This document shows, one piece after another, positions 27,942 through 36,370 of a DNA stretch of 64,000 nt. The translations under genes were made by a program, and so were the position numbers. Within the stretch, counting starts at the first letter, position 1. Every line of letters starts with the position of its first letter. The notes beneath the pieces are model-generated. The model saw only the letters and a list, made by a program, of their open reading frames with translations, was not told the origin of the DNA and searched no databases. Source of the stretch: Bosea sp. 685 (GTDB lineage: Bacteria; Pseudomonadota; Alphaproteobacteria; Rhizobiales; Beijerinckiaceae); contig NZ_CP134779.1 in assembly GCF_031884435.1 (NCBI RefSeq), positions 3,906,001-3,970,000 on the forward strand. The letters are read 5' to 3'.

Positions 27942-27963
27942 TCCGGCCATTGCGAAGGCCGGA
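27942..27963. terminator. Hairpin between convergent mlrC-like and MFS genes
   Basis: TCCGGCC (27942-27948) and GGCCGGA (27957-27963) form a 7 bp GC stem with an 8 nt loop just after the M81 stop codon. No T-run follows on the plus strand. It may end transcription from either side of the convergent pair. Confidence 0.45.
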
Positions 27964-28049
27964 ACTGCGCTTGCCGGCCCCTCCCCGCTTTGCGTCGCCG
28001 AGATTTCGTCGCACAACCGGAATTGCTGTCAGCTCCGCGCCACTTGGGC

Positions 28050-29282
28050 CTACTGCAATGGAGGCGGCCCGGCGCGCGTTTCCGGGCTCGAACTGACCGG
28101 AGCCGTCCGTCCTGTAAGGACGGCCAACGCCGCAGCCAAAGCAAGAATGCCGGCACTGAGGCCGAATGTCGCCTCGTAGCCCGCCGCGTCGTAGAGCAGG
28201 CCGCCGACGGTGGCCCCAAGCGTGATGGCGAGTTGAATCACGGCGACCATGAGGCCACCCCCTGCCTCCGCATCCTCCGGCAAGCTCAGCGACAACCAGG
28301 TGAACCACCCGACGGGTGCCGGCGTCGCGAGGAGACCCCAGGCCCCCAGAAGCACCGCCGTGCCGACCACCCAGTCCCCGAAGGCGACGAGGCCCAATGC
28401 GATAACGGCCATCAGCAGCGGGATGGCAATGACCGTCGCGAACAGGTGGCGCTCGATGACCTCCCCAATAGCCATGGTCCCGACAAGACCTGCGACCCCG
28501 ATCCCGAGCAGGATGAGCGAGAGGGTCGAGACGTCGACGCGTGTCACGGTTTCGAGGAACGGTCGCAGATAGGTGAAGAGGGTGAACTGCCCCATGAACA
28601 GGAGCGCCACCGCGGTCATGCCGACCGCGACCCTTGGTCGAGCCAAGAGCATGAGGACGTTGCCGGTGCCGGGCTTGCGCTCGCTCGGCAATGCCGGGAG
28701 GGTCATTGCCTGCCAAATCAGCGCCGCCGCCGCCAGCGGAACCACGCTGAAGAAAGCACCGCGCCAACCGATGAGCGAGCCGATGAAGGCGCCAAGGGGA
28801 GCCGCGACGGTTGAGGCGAACGCACTGCCGCCCTGAAGGATGGCGATGGCCTTGGGCACGCAGGCCTTGGGCACGATGCGGATCAGAACCGCCGTCGACA
28901 TCGACCAGCAGCCGCCGATGGCGATGCCCAGCAAGGCCCGGCCGAGCATCAGCAGGGCATAGCTCGGCGCAAATGCAACCAGAGCGCCGGACACGATCAT
29001 CAATGCTGTCAGGGACAACAGAACGTGCTTTCGGTCGAGCCGCCGGGTCACCCATGAAATGCTGAGGCTCGTCGCCACCGCGAAAATACCGGACATGGAG
29101 ATGGCCTGTCCGGCCTGGCCCTCGCTCAGCCCCAACTCGCTTGCCAGAGGCGTCAGCAGGCTCACCGGCATGAACTCGGACGCCACCAGGACAAAGGCAC
29201 ATAGCGACATCGCGCAGACGGCGCTCCATGGCGCGGAGGCCTCACGCAGATCGACAGTGTCGGCGGGAACGTGAACTTGCAT
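28050..29282 (-). CDS. Major facilitator superfamily exporter, DHA1 type
   Basis: This 410-residue transporter has twelve helices and the DHA1 signature VLLSLTALMIVSGALVAF with the GRALLGIAIGGCWSMSTA motif in helix 4-5, typical of NepI/AraJ-like proton-driven efflux. I use the ATG at 29282 with GAGG upstream rather than the extended frame to 29336. It is divergent from the alpha/beta hydrolase gene. The substrate could be a purine nucleoside, sugar or drug and cannot be decided from sequence. Confidence 0.88.
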   Translation of the reverse strand: MQVHVPADTVDLREASAPWSAVCAMSLCAFVLVASEFMPVSLLTPLASELGLSEGQAGQAISMSGIFAVATSLSISWVTRRLDRKHVLLSLTALMIVSGALVAFAPSYALLMLGRALLGIAIGGCWSMSTAVLIRIVPKACVPKAIAILQGGSAFASTVAAPLGAFIGSLIGWRGAFFSVVPLAAAALIWQAMTLPALPSERKPGTGNVLMLLARPRVAVGMTAVALLFMGQFTLFTYLRPFLETVTRVDVSTLSLILLGIGVAGLVGTMAIGEVIERHLFATVIAIPLLMAVIALGLVAFGDWVVGTAVLLGAWGLLATPAPVGWFTWLSLSLPEDAEAGGGLMVAVIQLAITLGATVGGLLYDAAGYEATFGLSAGILALAAALAVLTGRTAPVSSSPETRAGPPPLQ

Positions 29283-29489
29283 CGGGGTGCCTCGCGGTCG
29301 TCGTTCGTCGAGCGGCCGTAGGCGCGCCAACATCACTCAGGGTTTGGGTATGGCTCCGCCTGCGGAGCCCAGCTCAGACGCGCGAGCTTCCTCGGCGCGA
29401 ATGGCGTGTATCGGGTGAGGTTCAACCTAAGGCCTGGCAATTTCAGCGAATAGCCGTGCAGAACGGCTTGCAGTCATGAACAAAGCTTC

Positions 29490-29521
29490 TCAATCGACCG
29501 ACCCGACGGCCGTTCGATTGA
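29490..29521. promoter_or_regulatory. Inverted repeat in the MFS/hydrolase divergent region
   Basis: TCAATCGA (29490-29497) and TCGATTGA (29514-29521) form a perfect 8 bp inverted repeat with a 16 nt spacer, about 90 bp upstream of the hydrolase start. The form suits a dimeric regulator such as the LysR protein encoded at 31259. The rest of 29283-29612 holds no gene; its 5' part is GC-rich and featureless. Confidence 0.5.
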
Positions 29522-29612
29522 TGAGCTTATTTTCTGATGACAAGCGAATTAACCCGGCTAATTCATTCCCGTCGCATCGCTTAGGTTGCCGCCAGCAACA
29601 GGAGCGAACGAC

Positions 29613-30689
29613 ATGAACAGCGATGCGACGAAGGAAACCGGAACGGCACTGACCCAGCGGCGTGATGTGTTGAAACTGACGGGACTCGCCGCGCTGGGCC
29701 TGGCGTCCAACATGGCCACGCCGGCCATGGCCCAGCAAACGCTGGCCTGGGACAAGACCTTCCCGAAGAGCGACCGGGTCGAGCATCGCAAGGTGTCCTA
29801 TACCAATCGGCTCGGGATCACCCTCGTCGCCGACCTCTACGTCCCAAAGGGGCTCGAACGCTCCCGGCGGTATCCGGCGCTCGTTGTCGGCACGCCTTTC
29901 GGCGCGGTGAAGGAGCAGGCGTCGGGCCTCTATGCCCAGACGATGGCGGAGCGAGGGTTCGTCGCCATCGCCCACGATCCCTCCTATGTCGGTGAAAGCG
30001 GCGGCCAACCGCATGAGATCGCGTCCTCGGAGGCGCTGGTCGAGGACTTCAGCGCCGGCGTCGACTACCTCGGCAAGCTGTCATTCGTGGATCGCGAGCG
30101 CATCGGCCTGATCGGCGTCTGCGGTAGCGGCGGCTTTGGGCTCGCGGCAGCGGAGATCGACCCGCGCATCAAGGCGGTGGCAACCGTCAGCATGTACGAC
30201 ATCGGCCAGGCGAAGCGTCAGGGACTTTCGGCCGCAGCCGACGAGGCCTCGATCAAGAAGTCCTTGGAGACGATCGCCGCGCAGCGCTGGGCCGAGGTCG
30301 ATGGCGCGGAGCGGACGATGGTGATCGGTACGCCACAAGTGATCACGGCGGCCTCGACCGAGATCGATCGCGAGTTCTTCGACTACTACCGCACCCCTCG
30401 CGGTCAGCATGCGCGCTCGACAACCGCGTTCTCGACCACCAGTGACGCGCAGATGATGCAGTTCTGGTCGTATGAGCGGCTGGGCTGGATTTCGCCCCGT
30501 CCCGTCCTGTTCATTACCGGCGACAAGGCGCATTCGCGCATCTTCAGCGAGCACGCCTATGCCAGGGCGAGCGAGCCCAAGGAACTCTTCATCGTGGCGA
30601 ATGCGGGCCATGTCGACCTCTATGACCGGGTCAACCTCATCCCTTGGGACAAGCTGAAGACCTTCTTCGATCGGAATCTGTCGGTCTGA
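29613..30689 (+). CDS. Exported alpha/beta hydrolase
   Basis: This 358-residue hydrolase of the dienelactone-hydrolase/peptidase-S15-like group has a Tat-type leader (TQRRDVLKLTGLAALGLASN, cleaved near AMAQQ). The nucleophile elbow is GVCGSGGFG, in which the serine of CGSGG is the probable nucleophile. A later acidic residue (ITGDKAHSR) and His in VANAGHVDLYD complete the expected triad. ATG at 29613 has AGGAGCG upstream. It precedes a cyclophilin-like protein and a LysR regulator on the same strand. The substrate is unknown. Confidence 0.85.
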   Translation: MNSDATKETGTALTQRRDVLKLTGLAALGLASNMATPAMAQQTLAWDKTFPKSDRVEHRKVSYTNRLGITLVADLYVPKGLERSRRYPALVVGTPFGAVKEQASGLYAQTMAERGFVAIAHDPSYVGESGGQPHEIASSEALVEDFSAGVDYLGKLSFVDRERIGLIGVCGSGGFGLAAAEIDPRIKAVATVSMYDIGQAKRQGLSAAADEASIKKSLETIAAQRWAEVDGAERTMVIGTPQVITAASTEIDREFFDYYRTPRGQHARSTTAFSTTSDAQMMQFWSYERLGWISPRPVLFITGDKAHSRIFSEHAYARASEPKELFIVANAGHVDLYDRVNLIPWDKLKTFFDRNLSV

Positions 30690-30775
30690 CGCTCGTTCAT
30701 CGACGCCAATCAGAAACGCTTGGATCGACAGCCCGGACACTCCGTGCTGTCGTTACCCATGGGGAGCCATCGAAA

Positions 30776-31189
30776 ATGTCGCTCAAAGCCATGCAGATCG
30801 CAGGCGTCGTCACATTCGGAATGATCGGAACCGCCATGGCCCAGGAACGCATCACAATCTCATCGGAATGGGGTTCGATCACCGCAGAACTCACTGAGAA
30901 CGCCGCGACGAAGGCGCTCATTCCGATGCTGCCGCTAACCATCGACATGAGCGATCATCTTCGCCAGGAGAAGACCGGAAACTTGCCATCGCCTCTCCCG
31001 GCCGCCCCACGACAGCGCGCGTTCAAGAACGGGACGCTCGGCCTGTGGGGGCCTGACCATTTCGTGGTCTACTACCGCGATGGACAGGTTCCCCAGCCTG
31101 GGATCGTCATCCTGGGCCAAGTGAAGGGTGGCGCCTCCATATTCGATCGCCCGGGCACGGTGTCGATCCGGGTCGAGCGCGCCAAGTAG
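30776..31189 (+). CDS. Secreted cyclophilin-like protein
   Basis: This 137-residue protein has a signal peptide (cleaved after AMAQ). The mature domain begins ITISSEWGSITAELTEN and includes LPLTIDMSDHLRQEKTG and LGLWGPDHFVVYYRDG. This matches the cyclophilin-like fold of the DUF3830/Cyclophil_like families, which usually lack proline isomerase residues. The ATG at 30776 is the first in-frame one compatible with the leader. It follows the hydrolase by 86 bp and probably belongs to the same LysR-controlled unit. Confidence 0.75.
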   Translation: MSLKAMQIAGVVTFGMIGTAMAQERITISSEWGSITAELTENAATKALIPMLPLTIDMSDHLRQEKTGNLPSPLPAAPRQRAFKNGTLGLWGPDHFVVYYRDGQVPQPGIVILGQVKGGASIFDRPGTVSIRVERAK

Positions 31190-31258
31190 CCCGCGGCCAC
31201 GAGTTGCCAATCGCTGTCACGCTCGTCAATCTGGCTCCCGGTATGAAGGGCTTCGTGA

Positions 31259-32152
31259 GTGCCGCGTGACAATGTGAATGAACTGGTCGCGTTCCTCGCG
31301 GTCGCGCGGGAGCGCAGCTTTACCAAGGCCGCAGCCAAGTTCGGACTGTCGCAGTCGGCCATGAGCCATACAGTCCGGCAGTTGGAGGCGCGCCTCGGTG
31401 TTCGCCTCCTGACGCGCACGACCCGGGCCGTGTCCCTGACTGACGCCGGCGAACGCCTGCTTGACGGGATCGGACCGCATTTCGACGAGATCGAGGCCCA
31501 GGTCGAGTCCCTCGGCGACCTCAGGGACAAGCCCGCCGGTACGATCCGGATCGTTGCAGCCGACTATGCGATCAAATTCGTGCTCTGGCCCAAGATCAGG
31601 ACGTTCCTGCCGCGCTACCCGGACATCAAGGTCGAGCTGATCCTCGACAATGGCCTCACCGACATCGTGACCGAGCGCTATGATGCCGGCGTCCGGATGG
31701 GTGAGCACCTCGCCAAGGACATGATCTCGGCTCGGATCGGTCCGGATTTCTGCCTGGCGGTGGTTGGATCGCCGGCATACTTCGCTGGCCGGACGAAGCC
31801 TGCCCATCCCAAGGATCTGGTCGGTCACGCCTGCATCAATTTTCGCCTGCCGAGTTCGGGCGGCCTTTACGCCTGGGAATTCGAGGAAGATGGGCGCGAG
31901 ATCAGGATACGCGTCGATGGCCAGCTCGCCTTCAACAACATCTTCGAGTCCCTGGAGGCGACGCTGGACGGCTTCGGCCTGGCCTATATCCCCGAGGAGA
32001 TCATCCTTCCCTATGTCGCCGACGGTCGTCTGATCCGCGTCCTCCAGGAATTCTCCCCGCCATGGGATGGGTACCACCTCTATTATCCGAGCCGCCGGCA
32101 ATCCTCTCCGGCGTTCGTCGCGCTGTTGGATGCACTCAGGCACCGCGTGTAA
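31259..32152 (+). CDS. LysR-family transcriptional regulator
   Basis: This 297-residue regulator has the LysR helix-turn-helix (FTKAAAKFGLSQSAMSHTVRQLEARLG, about residues 20-46) and a co-inducer-binding domain with GTIRIVAADYAIKFVLWP and LDNGLTDIVTERYDAGVRMG. The GTG start at 31259 follows no strong ribosome-binding site. It is of the DmlR-like subgroup that commonly governs adjacent exporters and dehydrogenases, so likely targets are the MFS exporter and the hydrolase unit. The mlrC fragment begins 12 bp after its stop codon. Confidence 0.9.
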   Translation: MPRDNVNELVAFLAVARERSFTKAAAKFGLSQSAMSHTVRQLEARLGVRLLTRTTRAVSLTDAGERLLDGIGPHFDEIEAQVESLGDLRDKPAGTIRIVAADYAIKFVLWPKIRTFLPRYPDIKVELILDNGLTDIVTERYDAGVRMGEHLAKDMISARIGPDFCLAVVGSPAYFAGRTKPAHPKDLVGHACINFRLPSSGGLYAWEFEEDGREIRIRVDGQLAFNNIFESLEATLDGFGLAYIPEEIILPYVADGRLIRVLQEFSPPWDGYHLYYPSRRQSSPAFVALLDALRHRV

Positions 32153-32164
32153 AGCGCATTTCAG

Positions 32165-32360
32165 GCGCGTGGTGGCGCTGAAGTCGATGCAGCATGTCCG
32201 GGCCGCCTTCGAGCCGATCGCCGGCCAGGGGATCGTCTGCGACAACGTGATCGTCTGCGACAGCGGCGTGCTCTGCACGCCGGACCTGACGAAACTGCCC
32301 TATCGCCGCGCCCGCCGACCGATCTTCCCGCTCGATCGCGTTTTGCCGCTTGATCGATGA
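32165..32360 (+). pseudogene. Truncated duplicate of the M81/mlrC 3' end
   Basis: About 196 bp repeat the last part of the M81 gene (27739-27930), encoding VVALKSMQHVRAAFEPIAGQ and later PYRRARRPIFPLDR. The two copies are highly similar by eye, and this one has a small internal duplication around GTGATCGTCTGCGACA. Similarity starts abruptly at about 32164 and continues beyond the stop codon. There is no upstream part of the gene, so it cannot encode a functional enzyme. It brackets the 4.2 kb MFS-to-LysR block together with the intact gene. Confidence 0.85.
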
Positions 32361-32372
32361 CGGCCCGGTAGC

Positions 32373-32400
32373 CGCCGCCCGGCCCCACCGGGCGGCGTTT
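32373..32400 (+). terminator. Rho-independent terminator-like hairpin after the mlrC fragment
   Basis: CGCCGCCCGG (32373-32382) and CCGGGCGGCG (32388-32397) form a perfect 10 bp stem with a 5 nt loop, followed by TTT. It lies 12 bp after the fragment's stop codon. The intact M81 gene lacks this hairpin, so the fragment retains what looks like the native 3' end of such a gene. The rest of 32401-32684 shows no gene. Confidence 0.6.
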
Positions 32401-32684
32401 CGCTTGAATAGGCCGAGAATCTTGGCTCTGGCCTGATTCCGAAGCGCCCTTGGATGCAATCGGGCATGGTTCGCGACACGCCATCTTCGGCACGGGAATT
32501 GCTTGTGCTTAAAGCAGCGCAGAGCCGTTTTGCTCTTTCCGGGTTGGCGTGCCCATCGTCGGGATACCGTGCAACGGTGCTCCGGCCATGGGTTATGGCT
32601 GGCTAGCAACGCTGGGCGCTCTGCGGTGAGCTCTTCGGGTGCGGTTTCCCTGCGGTCTTCTTTGTTGGAGGCTGGAGGAAAGAC

Positions 32685-33740
32685 ATGTGCGATCGTGACG
32701 GGTTGTTCTATCGGAATTTCTCGCGCAGGACCCTCCTGCGCTCGGGCGCCTCGGCTGTCGCCACGCTCGCCTTGCCTGCCCATCTGGCGGGCCTGCTCAC
32801 GCCGACGGCAGCGGCTGCCGCAAATGTCACCCTCAAGGCGACCCATGGCTCCGGCTTCTGCAATATGGGCATGTTCCTCGCCAAGGAACGCAACCTGACC
32901 AAGGCCGACGGCGTCGATCTGGAATTCGTCGTCACGCCCTCCAATACCGAAATCACGACGATGTTCGGCGCCGGCCTCGTCGACATTTCGATGATCCCCT
33001 ATTCGAACTTCATGACGCTCTACGATGCCGGCGCGCCGGTGAAGATCGTCGCCGGTGGCGGCGTCGAGGGCTGCATCATCGTCGGCAAGGAGGGGCTGAA
33101 GACCGCCGCCGATCTGAAGGGCAAGACCTTCGGCACCTTCCAGGCCGACACGCTGGAGGTGCTGCCCTATGACTATCTCAAGAAGGCGGGCCTCAGCTTC
33201 AAGGATGTCGAGATCAAGTACCTCGACACCTCGCCCGAGCTCGCCCAGGCCTTCCTCGTCGGCGCGATCGACGCGATCTGCCATATCGAGCCCTATGCGT
33301 CGCAATGCGTCATCGGCCGCAAGGGCGCGAGCGTGCTCTCCGACGGCACCGACGTCTACGGCAAGGGCTATTCCGACTGCGTGCTCGCCGTGCGCACGCC
33401 GCTGATCGAGAAAAACCCGGCCGCGGTGAAGGCCGTGATCAAGGCGCTCTTCGTCGCGCAGTCGCAGGCCGAGACCGACAAGACGGCGGCGCTCAAGGAC
33501 ACCGTCGGCAAATACTACAAGACCAGCATGGAGGCTGCGATCGACGCCTCCAGCAAGCAGCCGATCGTCGTCGACCAGCGCAACCAGACGAAGTTCATCA
33601 TCGAGCGCGGGCAGTCGATGAAGGAACTCGGCTACGTCAAGAAGTCGCCCGATCAAGGCGCCTTCGACTGGAGCCTGCTCGAAGCCGTGATCGCCGAGAA
33701 CAAGACGCTCTACGACGGGCTGAAGCTCAAATCCGCCTGA
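32685..33740 (+). CDS. ABC transporter substrate-binding protein, NMT1/SsuA type
   Basis: This 351-residue periplasmic protein belongs to the nitrate/sulfonate/taurine/pyrimidine-precursor binding group. A Tat leader (FSRRTLLRSGASAVATLALP) is followed by ATHGSGFCNMGMFLAKERN, the SsuA-like opening, and LKGKTFGTFQADTLEVLPYDY. GGAGG lies before the ATG. It starts a five-gene unit with a permease, an ATPase, a nitrilase-fold hydrolase and an amidohydrolase. The two hydrolases suggest a C-N containing organic nitrogen compound as the ligand. Confidence 0.9.
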   Translation: MCDRDGLFYRNFSRRTLLRSGASAVATLALPAHLAGLLTPTAAAAANVTLKATHGSGFCNMGMFLAKERNLTKADGVDLEFVVTPSNTEITTMFGAGLVDISMIPYSNFMTLYDAGAPVKIVAGGGVEGCIIVGKEGLKTAADLKGKTFGTFQADTLEVLPYDYLKKAGLSFKDVEIKYLDTSPELAQAFLVGAIDAICHIEPYASQCVIGRKGASVLSDGTDVYGKGYSDCVLAVRTPLIEKNPAAVKAVIKALFVAQSQAETDKTAALKDTVGKYYKTSMEAAIDASSKQPIVVDQRNQTKFIIERGQSMKELGYVKKSPDQGAFDWSLLEAVIAENKTLYDGLKLKSA

Positions 33741-33751
33741 GCCGCTGCCGC

Positions 33752-33779
33752 GCCGGCCGGGTTTGACCTGCCGGCCGGC
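33752..33779 (+). promoter_or_regulatory. Stable intercistronic hairpin between binding protein and permease
   Basis: GCCGGCCGG (33752-33760) and CCGGCCGGC (33771-33779) form a perfect 9 bp GC stem with a 10 nt loop, 11 bp after the binding-protein stop. No T-run follows, so complete termination is unlikely. Such hairpins in ABC operons often protect the upstream binding-protein mRNA or reduce read-through, giving more binding protein than permease. Confidence 0.6.
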
Positions 33780-33805
33780 CTGTTCTCACGATCAGGAACG
33801 ACGCC

Positions 33806-34711
33806 ATGACGATGCGCCTGGAGGCAGACCGCCTCGCCGCTTCCGCCAGCCGGAACCGCATATTCGCCTCGACATTCCCGCCCTGGCTGCGGCGCGGCCT
33901 GGCGAAACTGGGCTGGGCCACCCTGTCGCTCGGCCTGTTCGCGGGCATCTGGGAGGGCTTCTGGGCGGCGGGAATGATCAACCCGCTGCTGCTGCCGCCG
34001 CCGCATCTGTTTTTGCAGGACATCCCCGGAACGCTGCAATATTTCGACCGCTCCAACCGGATCGGCAGCGTCTCGACAGGCGGGGGCGTCCTGCCGCTGC
34101 TCATCACCATGGCCTGGACGACGATGCGCGTCGTCGTCGGCCTGCTGCTCGGCTTCGTCGCCGGCGTCGCGCTGGGGGCGGTGATCCACTACATCGCCAC
34201 CCTGCGCAAGCTCCTGCTGCCGACGATCCTGCTGCTGGCGCCGATCTCGCCCGTCGCCTGGCTGCCGGTTGCGATCTTCGTCTTCGGCATCGGCGACAAG
34301 CCGGCGATCTTCCTTGTCTTCATCACGCTGTTCTTCGCCATCGTGCTGTCGACGGGCGCGCAGATCGAGAGCGTGCCGAAGAACTACATCCATGTCGCGC
34401 GCATCATGGGCGCGACGCGACGCCAGACCTTCTGGAAGGTCGTCCTGCCCGCGATCCTGCCGAGCCTGTTCATGACGCTGCGGCTCAACCTGTTCGGCGC
34501 CTGGATGGTGGTGCTCATCGCCGAGACCGTCGGCGTCGGCACCGGGCTCGGCCAGATCACCTCGATGGCGCGCTCGACCTTCAACGCCAAGCTCGTCTTC
34601 TTCACCATGGGGATCATCGGCCTTCTCGGCTTCCTGTCCGACCTGGCCTTGCGCGAAGTCCAGAGACGCATGCTGTGGTGGGTCGCGCCCGGCCAGGGAG
34701 GCTCCCGATGA
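33806..34711 (+). CDS. ABC transporter permease, SsuC/TauC type
   Basis: This 301-residue permease has six predicted helices and the EAA loop NYIHVARIMGATRRQTFWKV (about residues 193-212), typical of nitrate/sulfonate/taurine importers. Its stop codon overlaps the ATPase start (ATGA). A longer periplasmic stretch between helices 1 and 2 (about residues 62-95) is larger than in SsuC. Confidence 0.9.
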   Translation: MTMRLEADRLAASASRNRIFASTFPPWLRRGLAKLGWATLSLGLFAGIWEGFWAAGMINPLLLPPPHLFLQDIPGTLQYFDRSNRIGSVSTGGGVLPLLITMAWTTMRVVVGLLLGFVAGVALGAVIHYIATLRKLLLPTILLLAPISPVAWLPVAIFVFGIGDKPAIFLVFITLFFAIVLSTGAQIESVPKNYIHVARIMGATRRQTFWKVVLPAILPSLFMTLRLNLFGAWMVVLIAETVGVGTGLGQITSMARSTFNAKLVFFTMGIIGLLGFLSDLALREVQRRMLWWVAPGQGGSR

Positions 34712-35496
34712 CCCGCGCTGCCGTATCGATCAAGGGCGTCTCGAAGCGCTGGACGCCCGAGGGCCGTGCGCCCGTGCTGGCGCTCGACGATCTCAGTTTC
34801 GAGGTCGCGCCGGGCGAGTTCGTCGTGCTTCTGGGCCCCTCGGGCTGCGGGAAGTCCACCCTGCTCTACATGATCGCGGGGCTCGAAGAGGCGAGCGAGG
34901 GGCAGATCTTCTGCGATGGGGAAGAGGTCGTCGAACCCTCGGCCGAACGGGGCCTGATCTTCCAGGAAGCCTCGCTGTTTCCATGGCTGACGATCGCCGA
35001 CAACGTCGCCTTCGGCCTGTCGATCCAGCATGTCCTGCCTGCAAGGCGGCGCGAGATCGCGATCGAGACGCTCAGGCGCGTCGGGCTCGGCGACATGCTG
35101 GACAAGAAGCCCGACGAATTGTCGGGCGGCATGCGCCAGCGGGCGGCCTGTGCGAGGGCGCTGGCGATGCGCCCGAAGGTGCTGATGATGGACGAGCCCT
35201 TCGCCGCTCTCGACGTGCAGACGCGCGCCCGCATGCAGGATTTCCTGCTGCAGATCTGGCGCGACAGCGGCGCCTCGATCCTGCTCGTCACGCATTCGAT
35301 CGACGAGGCGATCTCCCTGGCCGATCGGGTCGTCGTCTTCACCGCGCGGCCGGGCCGGGTCAAGACCATCGTGCCGATCGACCTGCCGCGACCGCGGCAG
35401 AGCCGAGATCCGGGCTATCACGCCTATCGCGACCTGTTCACCGACCTGCTCGCCGACGAGGTCGACCGCGCCTTCGCCGAACAGGAAGCGGTCTGA
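34708..35496 (+). CDS. ABC transporter ATPase, SsuB/TauB type
   Basis: This 262-residue ATPase drives the importer. It has Walker A GPSGCGKST (about residues 44-52), the Q-loop in LIFQEASLFPW, the signature LSGGMRQRAACARAL, Walker B VLMMDEPFAALD and the switch His in LLVTHSIDEA. The ATG at 34708 overlaps the permease stop by 4 bp. The C-terminus has the extension seen in nitrate/sulfonate ATPases. It ends 3 bp before the hydrolase gene. Confidence 0.94.
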   Translation: MTRAAVSIKGVSKRWTPEGRAPVLALDDLSFEVAPGEFVVLLGPSGCGKSTLLYMIAGLEEASEGQIFCDGEEVVEPSAERGLIFQEASLFPWLTIADNVAFGLSIQHVLPARRREIAIETLRRVGLGDMLDKKPDELSGGMRQRAACARALAMRPKVLMMDEPFAALDVQTRARMQDFLLQIWRDSGASILLVTHSIDEAISLADRVVVFTARPGRVKTIVPIDLPRPRQSRDPGYHAYRDLFTDLLADEVDRAFAEQEAV

Positions 35497-35499
35497 GCC

Positions 35500-36360
35500 A
35501 TGCCGGAGACCATCCTGGTCGCCGCCGTTCCACTCGGGCCGGGCGGAACCGATGATCGCGCGCTGCGTCGCGAGGCCGAAGCCGGCATCACCGCCGCAGC
35601 GGCCGCGGGCGCGCGGCTCGTGGTGCTGCCGGAACTGTCGTTCCTGCCCTATGTCGCGACAGATGCCCCGCAGCGCTGGTCGGGGCTCGCCGAAAGCCGG
35701 GACGGCCCCACCGGCCGGTTCATGGCGGAGCTGGCGCGAGCCAACCGGCTTGCGGTCCTGTTCGGCCTCGCTGAAACCGATGGGCGCGGCTTGCCGGTCA
35801 ATGCGGCCCTGCTCGCCCGGCCGGACGGCACAATCGAGCGCGCCGCCACCAAGCGGTGCCTGCCGCCGAGGCAGCCCGGCGACGGCTTCGGTGAGTCCGA
35901 CCATTTCCGGGCCGGCACCGACGCCATCGCCGTGACGCGCCTCGGCCCGCTCCGGCTCGCCGTACTGATCTGCTACGACCGCCGCTTTCCCGGACACTGG
36001 GCGCAGGCTGCCGCGGCCGGGGCCGATCTCGTCGCCGTCATGGTCGCTGGCCCCGCTCCGCAGGACCCGCCGGGCTTTTTCCGGAGCGAACTCCGCGCCC
36101 ATGCGGCGGGCGCGGGCCTCTTCGCGCTCTCGGCCGCACGCTACGGCGTCGAGAGCCTCATGGGCCGCGACATCCGGCATGACGGCGAGACCCTTGCCGT
36201 CGCGCGCGACGGCAAGGTCATGGCTGCGGGCGACAGCGCCTCACCCGCCCCGATCATCATGTCCATCCCGGTTGGCCGCGCCTTTGACGCGGCGATGCCC
36301 ACGGCGATCGGAACCAGTCCACCAACACAAGACCTGCCCACCAACACAAGACCTGCCTGA
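35500..36360 (+). CDS. Carbon-nitrogen hydrolase (nitrilase superfamily)
   Basis: This 286-residue enzyme hydrolyses a C-N bond, probably an amide or carbamoyl group. The catalytic triad is visible as E45 (VVLPELSFLP), K118 (AATKRCLPP) and C158 (VLICYDRRFP). It follows the ATPase by 3 bp, so it is in the operon. The C-terminal tail TSPPTQDLPTNTRPA comes from a 17 bp tandem repeat near the stop and is not part of the fold. Similar enzymes act as N-carbamoyl amidases; the actual substrate is unknown. Confidence 0.88.
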   Translation: MPETILVAAVPLGPGGTDDRALRREAEAGITAAAAAGARLVVLPELSFLPYVATDAPQRWSGLAESRDGPTGRFMAELARANRLAVLFGLAETDGRGLPVNAALLARPDGTIERAATKRCLPPRQPGDGFGESDHFRAGTDAIAVTRLGPLRLAVLICYDRRFPGHWAQAAAAGADLVAVMVAGPAPQDPPGFFRSELRAHAAGAGLFALSAARYGVESLMGRDIRHDGETLAVARDGKVMAAGDSASPAPIIMSIPVGRAFDAAMPTAIGTSPPTQDLPTNTRPA

Positions 36361-36370
36361 GGAGACGACC

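Noticed and set aside
27931..32164. Transposon or integron explanation for the cassette next to mlrC
   Set aside because: No transposase, integrase, terminal inverted repeat or tRNA site is present at either edge.
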